DNA of 26,813 bases, taken from a virus. The notes below the pieces were generated by a model. It was not told where the DNA came from. It saw nothing but the letters and a program-made list of their open reading frames with translations, and did no database searches. Numbering within the stretch: the first letter of the stretch is position 1; each line of letters opens with the position of its first letter. Positions 7,240 through 14,349 of the stretch are shown piece by piece. The DNA lies in the IMG/VR virus record IMGVR_UViG_3300021960_005941, positions 1 to 26,813 of that record. One strand, given 5' to 3'. Position numbers and translations under genes: made by a program.

Positions 7240-7780
7240 AAAATTAGATAATTTACCTACATTTGATTTATATAACGAATTTAAAAAATTAAATATTAAT
7301 TGGTATCAAAATCAAGTTTGTATTAATACTATACCTGGTGTAGATGATTACAAATTAGGATGCGGTAGTTTGCAATATAACTGGGAAGAAGCAGAAACTC
7401 GTGTAAACAACAACGGAGAAGAATATACGCATGTTCCTGAGTACAATATTAAGTACACTGAAAAAGATTTTACAGTCTTGTGTTCATTATTCGTTGACAC
7501 ATTATTTGAATCCGTATATAATAGTATAACAAAAGAATATAATATAGGTCGACTACGATTAATGAAGTCAAAGCCAAAGACTTGTTTAAGTTGGCATAAA
7601 GATACTTCTCCTCGTTTGCATTTTCCAGTTAAAACGCAAGAAGGATGTATTATGGTTATTGAAGACGAATGTTTTCATATACCAAACAACGAATGGTATT
7701 GGACAAATACTGTAGTTAAGCATACGGCTTTTAATGGTAGTAAAGAAGAAAGAGTACACCTAGTAGCAACACTATTATGA
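7226..7780 (+). CDS. Aspartyl/asparaginyl beta-hydroxylase-like dioxygenase
   Basis: The C-terminal half shows the aspartyl/asparaginyl beta-hydroxylase signature: SWHKDTSPRLHFPV (H124-x-D126, then R130 and HFP), distal H166 in KHTAFNGS, and EERVHLVATLL with R176 for 2-oxoglutarate. Members hydroxylate Asp or Asn side chains, or free amino acids, with Fe(II), O2 and 2-oxoglutarate. Length is 184 residues. It overlaps the SDR gene by 14 nt and is coupled to the next gene by an ATGA overlap (7777-7780). A related signature recurs at 10504. The substrate is unknown; a peptide or amino acid would fit the family. Confidence 0.75.
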   Translation: MKYFKKLDNLPTFDLYNEFKKLNINWYQNQVCINTIPGVDDYKLGCGSLQYNWEEAETRVNNNGEEYTHVPEYNIKYTEKDFTVLCSLFVDTLFESVYNSITKEYNIGRLRLMKSKPKTCLSWHKDTSPRLHFPVKTQEGCIMVIEDECFHIPNNEWYWTNTVVKHTAFNGSKEERVHLVATLL

Positions 7781-8322
7781 AATGTGCAGTAATATCAAAT
7801 CCAAGAACAGGATCAAGGTCTTTAGCCAACAAATTATCATTACAGTTTGATAATCCTATTGGGTACCTTCATTTTGCTGAAAGTGTAGAAAGTAGTTGTT
7901 TAACGTATCAAGAACTGATATCACAGGATTGGATATTACACGGACATTGGCACACTTTACATAATCTTTCAGATCAATATATACAGCATATCAAACAAAA
8001 TTACACAGTATACGAAATTGTTAGAGATCCGTTACATAGATTTATAAGCTCAATTATAACAATGGCAACAGGCAACATAGATTTTCAGTTCAAAGATATT
8101 CCTGCAAAAATTGATACTAAATTAGTTTATAAATACTTTGAAAGAATGTCTCTAGTAAACAAGAATAAACTTGACTGGAACGTTAATACATGTTATAATT
8201 TTAATAAGATGTATAATAATACAAGTTTAGACAATTTTAAAAGAAATATTTCTGCTATAGAAAATTATCAAGAAATACAAAGTCTTTACTATAAAATAAC
8301 AAAGGAAATACATGGTAGTTAA
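7777..8322 (+). CDS. Sulfotransferase-family protein
   Basis: CAVISNPRTGSRSLANKL at the N-terminus is a 5'-phosphosulfate-binding loop (PRTGS). YEIVRDPLHRFISSI near residues 84-98 is a clear 3'-phosphate-binding motif (VRDP..R..S). Residues H54-H58 (HGHWHT) could include the catalytic base. At 181 residues it is compact. It would move sulfate from PAPS to a hydroxyl; the acceptor is unknown. There is no ribosome site; translation is likely coupled through the ATGA overlap with the dioxygenase gene before it. It overlaps the desaturase gene by 11 nt. This copy has a much better 3' motif than the one at 2632. Confidence 0.78.
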   Translation: MKCAVISNPRTGSRSLANKLSLQFDNPIGYLHFAESVESSCLTYQELISQDWILHGHWHTLHNLSDQYIQHIKQNYTVYEIVRDPLHRFISSIITMATGNIDFQFKDIPAKIDTKLVYKYFERMSLVNKNKLDWNVNTCYNFNKMYNNTSLDNFKRNISAIENYQEIQSLYYKITKEIHGS

Positions 8323-8965
8323 TAGTTTATTATTTGGAGTGCTTTGGTACCAAATTATTGCTCATGTGGGTATCAGTGCAGGGTTACATAGATATTGGGC
8401 TCATCGTGCATTTATTGCCGGAACATTTTTTGAAATACTAACGCTTTATATGAGTGTAATCGCCGGTTCTCGCAGTCCTATTGGTTGGATTGCTGCACAC
8501 CGTATGCACCACCATCATAGCGATACTGAGTTAGATCCACATAGTCCAAATACCAAAGGCTTTTGGAAGGTATTTTTTAGTCTATGGACAATACCTAGTA
8601 TTCCTTCTAAGTATAGTAGAGACTTGTTTAGCAATCCTCGAATGCTGTTCTTTCACAATCATTGGTTTAAAATATGGTTAACAAGTGCAATTGTTTGTTT
8701 TTTGATTAGTCCGTATGTATTTTTGTCATTTATTATTATACCTGCTGTGTTGTCAACAATTGGATTTGGATTGGTAAATGCACTTACACATAATGGATCT
8801 CAAGTGCATAACGTACCATGGATAAACTTGTTAGTTGCAGGTGAAGGATATCATAAAGAACATCATAACGGACTGAGCGTAAGATATCACAAATATGATT
8901 TTACTGGTGCAGTATTAGAGTTTATGATTAATATTGGAGTCATCGAATCAAATGGAAAGAAATGA
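8312..8965 (+). CDS. Membrane fatty-acid (delta-9-type) desaturase
   Basis: Three histidine boxes typical of acyl-CoA or acyl-lipid desaturases are intact: HRYWAH (residues 26-31), HRMHHHH (63-69) and GYHKEHH (179-185), with the fourth ligand probably in THNGSQVHN (160-166). Hydrophobic spans lie near residues 5-20, 36-60 and 123-155. The enzyme inserts a double bond into an acyl chain using a di-iron centre, O2 and an electron donor in the membrane. At 217 residues it is shorter than the usual 260-320, with only a short lead before box one. AAAGGA lies 5 nt before the ATG. In the island it may tailor a lipid or change host membrane fluidity; which of these cannot be told. Confidence 0.85.
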   Translation: MVVNSLLFGVLWYQIIAHVGISAGLHRYWAHRAFIAGTFFEILTLYMSVIAGSRSPIGWIAAHRMHHHHSDTELDPHSPNTKGFWKVFFSLWTIPSIPSKYSRDLFSNPRMLFFHNHWFKIWLTSAIVCFLISPYVFLSFIIIPAVLSTIGFGLVNALTHNGSQVHNVPWINLLVAGEGYHKEHHNGLSVRYHKYDFTGAVLEFMINIGVIESNGKK

Positions 8966-9566
8966 AATAAAACAAAACGAATTAGTGCTGTCTGAAGAAG
9001 AAGAAAGAATTCATAAACCTCGTTTGAATAGACGGTTGTGGTTAAATTGTGACACTGATAGTTGGCCTAGCAGCGTTAAAGAAAACGCAATATGCCCACT
9101 GAGCATAACTGTTGAAAAAGATTTACAACTAGAACTACTTGAAATAGCAAAAACGCTTGAATACAAGGATGTTCATTCAGTTCTAAACATTTGTTTTTGG
9201 CCGGATTGTGCCGCTACAGATTTACTTAAAGAAAAGTTTTCAATTTTTGCTGAGGATATTGACAAGTACCTTGTGTTAAGAAATCGTCCGTTAGAGTCTG
9301 TTTATCCTCATAAAGATCCTGTTAGAGGAACAAGTATATACCTGCCGTTGGGTCCTCTTGGAAGCGAATACAAACCTTTAGAAATATATTATGATAACGA
9401 CGAATATGGTGTTCCAGAAAATGATACGCCTATTGTATATGCTTGGAACACAAAGGCTACTCATGCTGTTTTTAACAATAATAATTATAGATACAATATG
9501 CAAGCAAGTTTAAATCTTCCTTACGCAGAGGTGTTTGAAAAATATCGTAATGTATTTAAAGTATGA
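8952..9566 (+). CDS. Putative 2OG-Fe(II) dioxygenase-like protein
   Basis: The signature is SVYPHKDPVRGTSIYLPLGPLG (H120-x-D122), distal H171 in NTKATHAVFNN, and R180 in NNYRYNMQASLNLP. This fits the HxD...H...R layout of the cupin-type dioxygenases. The first 40 residues are acidic and then Arg-rich and match nothing I recognise. I used the ATG at 8952 rather than the TTG at 8934; GGAG at 8936-8939 serves either start poorly. It overlaps the desaturase by 14 nt and the methyltransferase by 17 nt. The substrate is unknown. Confidence 0.6.
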   Translation: MERNEIKQNELVLSEEEERIHKPRLNRRLWLNCDTDSWPSSVKENAICPLSITVEKDLQLELLEIAKTLEYKDVHSVLNICFWPDCAATDLLKEKFSIFAEDIDKYLVLRNRPLESVYPHKDPVRGTSIYLPLGPLGSEYKPLEIYYDNDEYGVPENDTPIVYAWNTKATHAVFNNNNYRYNMQASLNLPYAEVFEKYRNVFKV

Positions 9567-10254
9567 TGTAAAAAAATACTTTAATGCTATTAAGGCATTA
9601 GACAGCACTAAAGTTTTAGACTTTGGTTGCAATCATGCAAACTTTCTCAATGAAAAGTTTACCGGTGAATATATTGGTTTAGATATTGATAGCAGAATAA
9701 TCAAAAACAACAAAAAAACATATCCACAACATCAGTGGATACACTACAACAAATACAACTATCAATACAATTGTGAGTATAGCACTACGGATGATTGGCC
9801 TGATATACCAACAGGTATCGAAACAGCAGTTGCTTTTAGCGTGTTTACTCATACTACATTTGATGAATTTTCTTATACAACAAACAAACTGAAATCGCAC
9901 ATTGCACCCGGTGGAGATATACTGGCAACTTTTTTTAGTTCGATTGATCGAGATTCAATATATAAGATATTATCGCATAGACAAGAATATTTTTCTGGTC
10001 ATGAAAATTATATTGTAGAAAAGATTTCAAACAAGGATGTAGTATACCTTTGTGTAAACACTGTATCAAATCAAATATTAATATTTGATAACATAAAAGA
10101 TTTGCCAAAGTTTTCTAATCATATGTATTTTTTAACTTTTTACAACGATGAATGGTTATCTACTAAACTTCAAGGACATGTAGTTGATGTTACTGATAAC
10201 TTTACAAATATAATGAGCACACAAAAATGTCTAAGATTATCTATAACTCGTTAG
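9550..10254 (+). CDS. Class I SAM-dependent methyltransferase
   Basis: Motif I is TKVLDFGCNHANF (residues 20-32), motif II YIGLDID with acidic D45/D47 for the SAM ribose, and AVAFSVFTHTTFDEF is the motif IV region. IAPGGDILATFFSS is the post-IV strand. The C-terminal 100 residues are specific and unknown. A Rossmann-fold methyltransferase of this type acts on small molecules, sugars or proteins. The ATG at 9550 keeps the overlap to 17 nt. A TTG at 9535 lies 3 nt after AGAGG and is an alternative start that would add five residues. It overlaps the next small gene by 28 nt. Confidence 0.75.
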   Translation: MYLKYDVKKYFNAIKALDSTKVLDFGCNHANFLNEKFTGEYIGLDIDSRIIKNNKKTYPQHQWIHYNKYNYQYNCEYSTTDDWPDIPTGIETAVAFSVFTHTTFDEFSYTTNKLKSHIAPGGDILATFFSSIDRDSIYKILSHRQEYFSGHENYIVEKISNKDVVYLCVNTVSNQILIFDNIKDLPKFSNHMYFLTFYNDEWLSTKLQGHVVDVTDNFTNIMSTQKCLRLSITR

Positions 10255-10520
10255 TTAAACTACCTAAGTCATTTGATACTGTTGAACAAGCATTGTCCTA
10301 CATAGAAGAAATTGTCGGTGTTCCGCCGTTTTTGCACACTATACATTCAGACTTTCAATTGATAAACAGTGATCATATAAATATTACTAGATATTTTGAT
10401 ACATTAGAAAGTTATCAGCAATGGATATTTTCCAAAGAACGTAATACACTAGATCAGCAGTTGATAGATTTAGGATTTTATCTTTATACAAAGCAGGCCC
10501 ACAATGACAGCATTACTTAA
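10227..10520 (+). CDS. Small protein of unknown function
   Basis: This 97-residue protein is not recognised. The middle, from about HSDFQLINSDHINITRYF followed by a 'tLESYqqWi' helix, faintly recalls ferredoxin-like dimeric alpha-beta barrels (monooxygenase or stress-response type), but there is no diagnostic residue. There is no Cys-rich core, leader-like region or membrane span, so it does not look like a ribosomal peptide precursor. It overlaps the methyltransferase by 28 nt and the next hydroxylase by 17 nt, in line with operon style, which supports its being real. No good ribosome site is present. Confidence 0.6.
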   Translation: MSKIIYNSLVKLPKSFDTVEQALSYIEEIVGVPPFLHTIHSDFQLINSDHINITRYFDTLESYQQWIFSKERNTLDQQLIDLGFYLYTKQAHNDSIT

Positions 10521-11223
10521 CAGAAAACAACTCCCCGCCTTTTTAAAATTGCCCTATCAGTTTGATATGAATAAACTACTAACAGCATTTGAAAAATTTA
10601 GCAATCCAGAGTTATACAATGATTTAGATGCAAGCAATCCGGATAGTGCATATGGCGATTTTTACAATAGTAAAACAAAATTAGATCATCTAAAAAAGTT
10701 TGCAAATACTTCAGAAAACGTTTCGCAGGGCAGTAAATTTTATAGACAGCTAAGTTTAACAGAGTTTGACGGTGAACGCCCTGAGCGCAAGTTAGACAAT
10801 GATACTCGTGTTGCAACTTATAGGAAAAGTACCAACGTAGAAGATCCTGCGTACCAAGCAGTAATGGACGAGAGACGTTATACACGCCGTAAAGATATAT
10901 GTACCGGGTACTGGAATGATGTATTAGACACGTTTAAAGCACCTGTAACACGCACTAGATTTGCGTATATGGCACCGGGTCATAGTATTAAGCCTCATAT
11001 AGACTATAATACTACATACAGCATACGTGTGCATATTCCTATTATTACAAATCAAGATGCCGTAATGTGCGTAAAAGATAAAAATGGTATTAATAAAATA
11101 CACATGCCAGCAGACGGTTCGGTTTACTTTTTAAATACCGGACTTACACATTGGGCAGAAAACAACGGAACCGAAGGAAGAACACATCTTGTGATATCTC
11201 TTAACGGACAGGATGATTTGTGA
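10504..11223 (+). CDS. Aspartyl/asparaginyl beta-hydroxylase-like dioxygenase (second copy)
   Basis: The signature is TRTRFAYMAPGHSIKPHIDY (H165-x-D167), IRVHIPI with R175, distal H216 in NTGLTHWAENNG, and EGRTHLVISL with R226. This is the same beta-hydroxylase pattern as at 7226 but with a longer N-terminal half (239 aa). Residues 40-135 are rich in Asp, Lys and Arg and carry no known motif. It should hydroxylate using Fe(II), O2 and 2-oxoglutarate; the substrate is unknown. Its stop overlaps a GTG start (GTGA) of the following gene. Confidence 0.75.
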   Translation: MTALLNRKQLPAFLKLPYQFDMNKLLTAFEKFSNPELYNDLDASNPDSAYGDFYNSKTKLDHLKKFANTSENVSQGSKFYRQLSLTEFDGERPERKLDNDTRVATYRKSTNVEDPAYQAVMDERRYTRRKDICTGYWNDVLDTFKAPVTRTRFAYMAPGHSIKPHIDYNTTYSIRVHIPIITNQDAVMCVKDKNGINKIHMPADGSVYFLNTGLTHWAENNGTEGRTHLVISLNGQDDL

Positions 11224-11861
11224 TTTTAGAAATTAGTGAAATTGATACTAATCTACTGTTTAGTCCTGCTGCTACGTTAGAGCAAGATACCCGTCCGGCA
11301 GACATATACACATTTATACCAACTGATTATCCTGAGTTAGCAAAACAGTTAACAGACTTTAGCAATGAATTGCACTTTAGAGATGATCACAGATTAGTAA
11401 AGAATTATATTAATATGGATTTTTTACAGTTTCCTTTTGTGACTATGTATAAACGTGATAAACAAGTAGTAGGATTTGCCACAGGGCATGTGCGAGATTG
11501 TTATCCTAAAAATAGTGTGAGGCTGTTAAACAGATTTTATCATGATAAAACATACAGTAGAAAAAAATTCACACGAGAACTTCTACGACCCAGCACATTT
11601 TGCTGTATTCAACAACAAATGATTACTGCATCGAGCCTAGGGTTTGATACAGGATTTATCAGTAGAGAGTTGAGAGCAATCAAGTTTTTTAGTAGATTTA
11701 TTAAAGAACTTGACAAACGCGGCACACACAGTTGGGAATATAAAGAAGGGCCTTTTTTAGTATCGCCTGACGCCCAAGATACTAAGTCGTGGCAAAGTCT
11801 TGCACTTGTAGAATTTAAAAAAACACATCATAATTTTTGGAGTCATTGGAAATGCAAATAA
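11220..11861 (+). CDS. Unknown protein, weakly GNAT-like
   Basis: Not firmly recognised. FVTMYKRDKQVVGFATGHVRD near residues 74-94 followed by a long helix (STFCCIQQQMITASSLGFDTGFISRE) resembles the strand-turn-helix order of GNAT acyltransferases. The glycine-rich acetyl-CoA loop (Q/RxxGxG/A) is not evident, so acetyltransferase activity is doubtful. The C-terminus is rich in aromatic and basic residues (FKKTHHNFWSHWKCK). The GTG start at 11220 is supported by AGGA 6 nt upstream and by the GTGA overlap with the stop before it. It overlaps the next gene by 10 nt. Confidence 0.6.
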   Translation: MILEISEIDTNLLFSPAATLEQDTRPADIYTFIPTDYPELAKQLTDFSNELHFRDDHRLVKNYINMDFLQFPFVTMYKRDKQVVGFATGHVRDCYPKNSVRLLNRFYHDKTYSRKKFTRELLRPSTFCCIQQQMITASSLGFDTGFISRELRAIKFFSRFIKELDKRGTHSWEYKEGPFLVSPDAQDTKSWQSLALVEFKKTHHNFWSHWKCK

Positions 11862-12388
11862 AACTACACGACCCTTTTGTAATAGAAACAGGCATAAAAG
11901 GAGATTACGATTTTTTTGCTCCTTACATGGATCAAATGGAATGGACTGATACTAATAAACTGTACGCAGAACATGAAGAGTACCAGGACACTATGTATGG
12001 AAGAAAAATGGTACATCATTACATCAAACATATTAACAAGTATGATATAAAATTAAAAAAATTTATAATCAAAATGTTTAAAGAGTTCGGTGTGCCTACC
12101 AAAGACTGGCGTGCTGATTTCTTTTTAACCAAGGCTGGTGGGAGTATGCCAATGCATATTGACGGTATGAGCAAGGTTGCATTTTTGTTGCCGCTGTCAG
12201 AAAATACTGGACCTGTAGTATGCGAACACAATAATAAAAACTTTGAATTAACTTATCAATCTTTAACTATACTAAATACGCAAGTTAGTCACGGTGTATC
12301 TGCACCAACTAAAGATCGGTTGCTGTTTAGAATAGCAGTGCATGATGTAATGTTTGAAGAGTTAGGTATATATAAAAAACTACAATGA
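11852..12388 (+). CDS. Putative 2OG-Fe(II) dioxygenase-like protein
   Basis: The signature is ADFFLTKAGGSMPMHIDGMSK (H102-x-D104) followed by AFLLPL, then distal H147 in LNTQVSHGVS and R156/R160 in KDRLLFRIAV. The strand pattern matches the beta-hydroxylase-type members nearby but is shorter (178 aa). I chose the ATG at 11852, which has GGAG 9 nt upstream, over the TTG at 11837. It overlaps the previous gene by 10 nt and is coupled to the next by ATGA (12385-12388). The substrate is unknown. Confidence 0.65.
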   Translation: MQIKLHDPFVIETGIKGDYDFFAPYMDQMEWTDTNKLYAEHEEYQDTMYGRKMVHHYIKHINKYDIKLKKFIIKMFKEFGVPTKDWRADFFLTKAGGSMPMHIDGMSKVAFLLPLSENTGPVVCEHNNKNFELTYQSLTILNTQVSHGVSAPTKDRLLFRIAVHDVMFEELGIYKKLQ

Positions 12389-12942
12389 TTTGTGTCTTGC
12401 CAAATTTTCCGCAGGCAGTAATTGATGCTGCTGTAAATTTTTCTACAACAACAGATACGTCTGACGAATTCTCCTTAGGTGGAGATCCAAGAACATTCTG
12501 TATTCAATGTCCTCCTGATTTAATCTCGTTTATTAATAAATCTTTACCTGTTACAGCTGACGATGTTCATCGTTTTAGATTTACTAAAGGATCTTCCAAT
12601 CCGCATTGCGATTCAAGAAGAAAAGTTGCATTACAAATTCCAGTACAAATTGATTATTCGTCTTCTAGATGTTTTTATGCTAAGGAAAAGTTTCTTAAAA
12701 AGTTAGTCGAAATTGAATCACCTAATAAGACAGGCGATGACGGCATTGTTCGAAAATCTCAACGATGGCAATATGAATCTAAATATTTTGATCATTACGA
12801 TTATCGTTTGCCATTTTTAATGGATACTAAATATCCCCACGGGGGGTACGTGGTATCTGATACTAATACTATTTTATTATCAGTATCGTATTACGATTTG
12901 TCATATAAACAATTATTACCTGCTTTTTCAAAATTTAAGTAA
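12385..12942 (+). CDS. Divergent dioxygenase-like protein lacking the usual 2OG Arg
   Basis: A possible metal triad is H74-x-D76 (SSNPHCDSRRKVALQIPV) and H152 (YPHGGYVVSD). The HxD is followed by the same 'RR-x-A-x-Q-I-P' type strand seen in the neighbours. After the distal His, where family members have an Arg or Lys about 10 residues on, this one reads SDTNTILLSVSYYD with no basic residue. It may bind another co-substrate or be inactive. An insert of about 60 residues (KFLKKLVEIES... to ...YDYRLPFL) separates the two halves. It is the last gene of the + strand operon; its stop abuts the stop of the opposite-strand gene with no spacer. Confidence 0.5.
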   Translation: MICVLPNFPQAVIDAAVNFSTTTDTSDEFSLGGDPRTFCIQCPPDLISFINKSLPVTADDVHRFRFTKGSSNPHCDSRRKVALQIPVQIDYSSSRCFYAKEKFLKKLVEIESPNKTGDDGIVRKSQRWQYESKYFDHYDYRLPFLMDTKYPHGGYVVSDTNTILLSVSYYDLSYKQLLPAFSKFK

Positions 12943-14325
12943 TTAAAGAGACTGGTCTCCTTTGTATTTTAATACAGTATTTCCTTCGCTGGCCTTGCGA
13001 CATACTGTATTAATATTCATATTATTAGTATGTTCTATTAAACGTGCATTCCTGTCTTCTCTAACAGTCTTGGTGTTTCCGTTTATCTCCCAATATGTGT
13101 GATCAAATACATCAAAGTCAAAATGCTTGTCACTTAGCGGAGACCCTGGAAGAATAAACAACTGTTCTCCCATAGCAATAGTTGGAACTACATCTGCATA
13201 CTTTGTATTGATTAATGTAATTAAATCTAATGTTTCTTGGAAGTCTTCTTCTGTTTCGGTTATGTATCCTATAATAAACAAAAATACTGCTTTGAGATTG
13301 TATTTCTGCATATTGTTCATAAAGAATATTAAATCATCGTTGGAAAACATTTTACCCATGTGCTGTCTCACACTTTCACTTCCGCTCTCTACACCGGGCA
13401 ACACTACCTTAAAGTTTGCATCTGCCATTAGTTTGTAGTCTTCCTCTGGCATTTGTTTAGAAGGTCTAATAATTATTTTGGTTTCAAAGTTCATTGGAAA
13501 TTTTTCAGCAGCCATTAAGGTTAATAATTCTCGAAATTTACTCATACTGCCGTTAAGTAAACTATCGGCAAATTTTACGTCTTTTACCTCTGGATATTTG
13601 TCTCTTATAATTTTTAAATCTTCTACTATTTTACTAGGGCTTTGGAATTGGAATTTTGACCAAAGACTTTTTACATCACAAAAAGAACAATTTAACACAC
13701 ATCCTTTGCTGGTTCTTATGTAAATTCCGCCATTGTATCTCGACAAATTCAAATCATCGAAATTGCCAACAGGAATATCGTCCATGCTAAGTTTCTTGTC
13801 TATATAGTAATTGTTTATTCCAGGGTGCGATTCGTTGTTCAGCAATTTAACCAATGCTTCTTCGCCATCACCGGGTATACTATAGTCTATTAAATTGTCT
13901 TCTAGAAATTTTTTTGAAACAGTGTTTGACCCTGGTCCGCCTATAACTATCTTTTTATCAGGGAAATGTTTTTTAAAAAATACGCTAAGTTTTTCAGCAG
14001 CATATGCACTTTCAAAACTAAAAAGAGATAAACCGATGTACTTGCAAGTAATAGGAATATTTGTTTCAAAATATTCTTTAATCCAAGAATAGTTTATTTT
14101 CCATATGCGATCAAACTCATCGTTTTGAAGTAAGTTTCCTTCTACAGTGCCAAATGACCAATATTGTCTTTCCTTGCATACATCATAAAAATCTCTATTC
14201 CAATCTAAGTAAGTTGACTGTATATTATTTTTTAACAAGTATGCTTTTAGAACCGCCGGACCAGCGGGCGGCGTATCGGGCGAGATTTTAGGAACGCTTA
14301 CAAATACAATTTTACATTGAGCCAT
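12943..14325 (-). CDS. B12-binding-type radical SAM protein
   Basis: The N-terminal 160 residues form the Rossmann-like B12-binding type fold: IVFVSVPKISPDTPPAGPAVL, IGLSLFSFESA, KKIVIGGPGSN and YSIPGDGEEAL. The cobalt-ligand DxHxxG motif is not seen, so cobalamin may be held without a protein His, or not at all. The radical SAM core follows with RTSKGCVLNCSFCD (C209, C213, C216) and VVLPGVESGSESV. The length of 460 residues is typical. Known relatives do methyl transfers to unactivated carbons, ring contractions or methylthiolation; the substrate here is unknown. It abuts the + strand operon tail to tail and follows the subtilase by 24 nt. There is no ribosome site, only TATAAATA ending 4 nt before the ATG. 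Confidence 0.85.
   Translation of the reverse strand: MAQCKIVFVSVPKISPDTPPAGPAVLKAYLLKNNIQSTYLDWNRDFYDVCKERQYWSFGTVEGNLLQNDEFDRIWKINYSWIKEYFETNIPITCKYIGLSLFSFESAYAAEKLSVFFKKHFPDKKIVIGGPGSNTVSKKFLEDNLIDYSIPGDGEEALVKLLNNESHPGINNYYIDKKLSMDDIPVGNFDDLNLSRYNGGIYIRTSKGCVLNCSFCDVKSLWSKFQFQSPSKIVEDLKIIRDKYPEVKDVKFADSLLNGSMSKFRELLTLMAAEKFPMNFETKIIIRPSKQMPEEDYKLMADANFKVVLPGVESGSESVRQHMGKMFSNDDLIFFMNNMQKYNLKAVFLFIIGYITETEEDFQETLDLITLINTKYADVVPTIAMGEQLFILPGSPLSDKHFDFDVFDHTYWEINGNTKTVREDRNARLIEHTNNMNINTVCRKASEGNTVLKYKGDQSL
12945..12970 (+). terminator. Weak hairpin at the convergent operon end
   Basis: AAAGAGA (12945-12951) can pair with TCTCCTTT (12956-12963) around CTGG with one bulged C, followed by GTATTTT. 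It lies directly after the + strand stop at 12942, inside the 3' end of the opposite gene. The stem is short and AT-poor only in its middle, so termination is uncertain. Confidence 0.3.
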
Positions 14326-14329
14326 ACAG

Positions 14330-14337
14330 TATTTATA
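14330..14337 (-). promoter_or_regulatory. Perfect T4-type late promoter motif TATAAATA
   Basis: The minus strand reads TATAAATACTGT directly before the ATG at 14325, matching TATAAATAcT. The gap to the start codon is only 4 nt. In T4-type late promoters transcription starts about 6 nt after the motif, so a message from here would begin at or in the start codon. The overlapping TTGACA (14339-14344) has no -10 at the right distance. Confidence 0.6.
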
Positions 14338-14349
14338 ATGTCAACAAAA

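Noticed and set aside
2-12942. RiPP precursor peptide for the radical SAM and dioxygenase enzymes
   Set aside because: I searched for a short leader-plus-core ORF in the gaps and small genes. None has a core-like repeat or Cys/Ser/Thr-rich tail, so no precursor is claimed.
14339-14344. TTGACA on the minus strand as a sigma70 -35 box
   Set aside because: No -10 at 15-19 nt; it overlaps the TATAAATA motif and is probably incidental.
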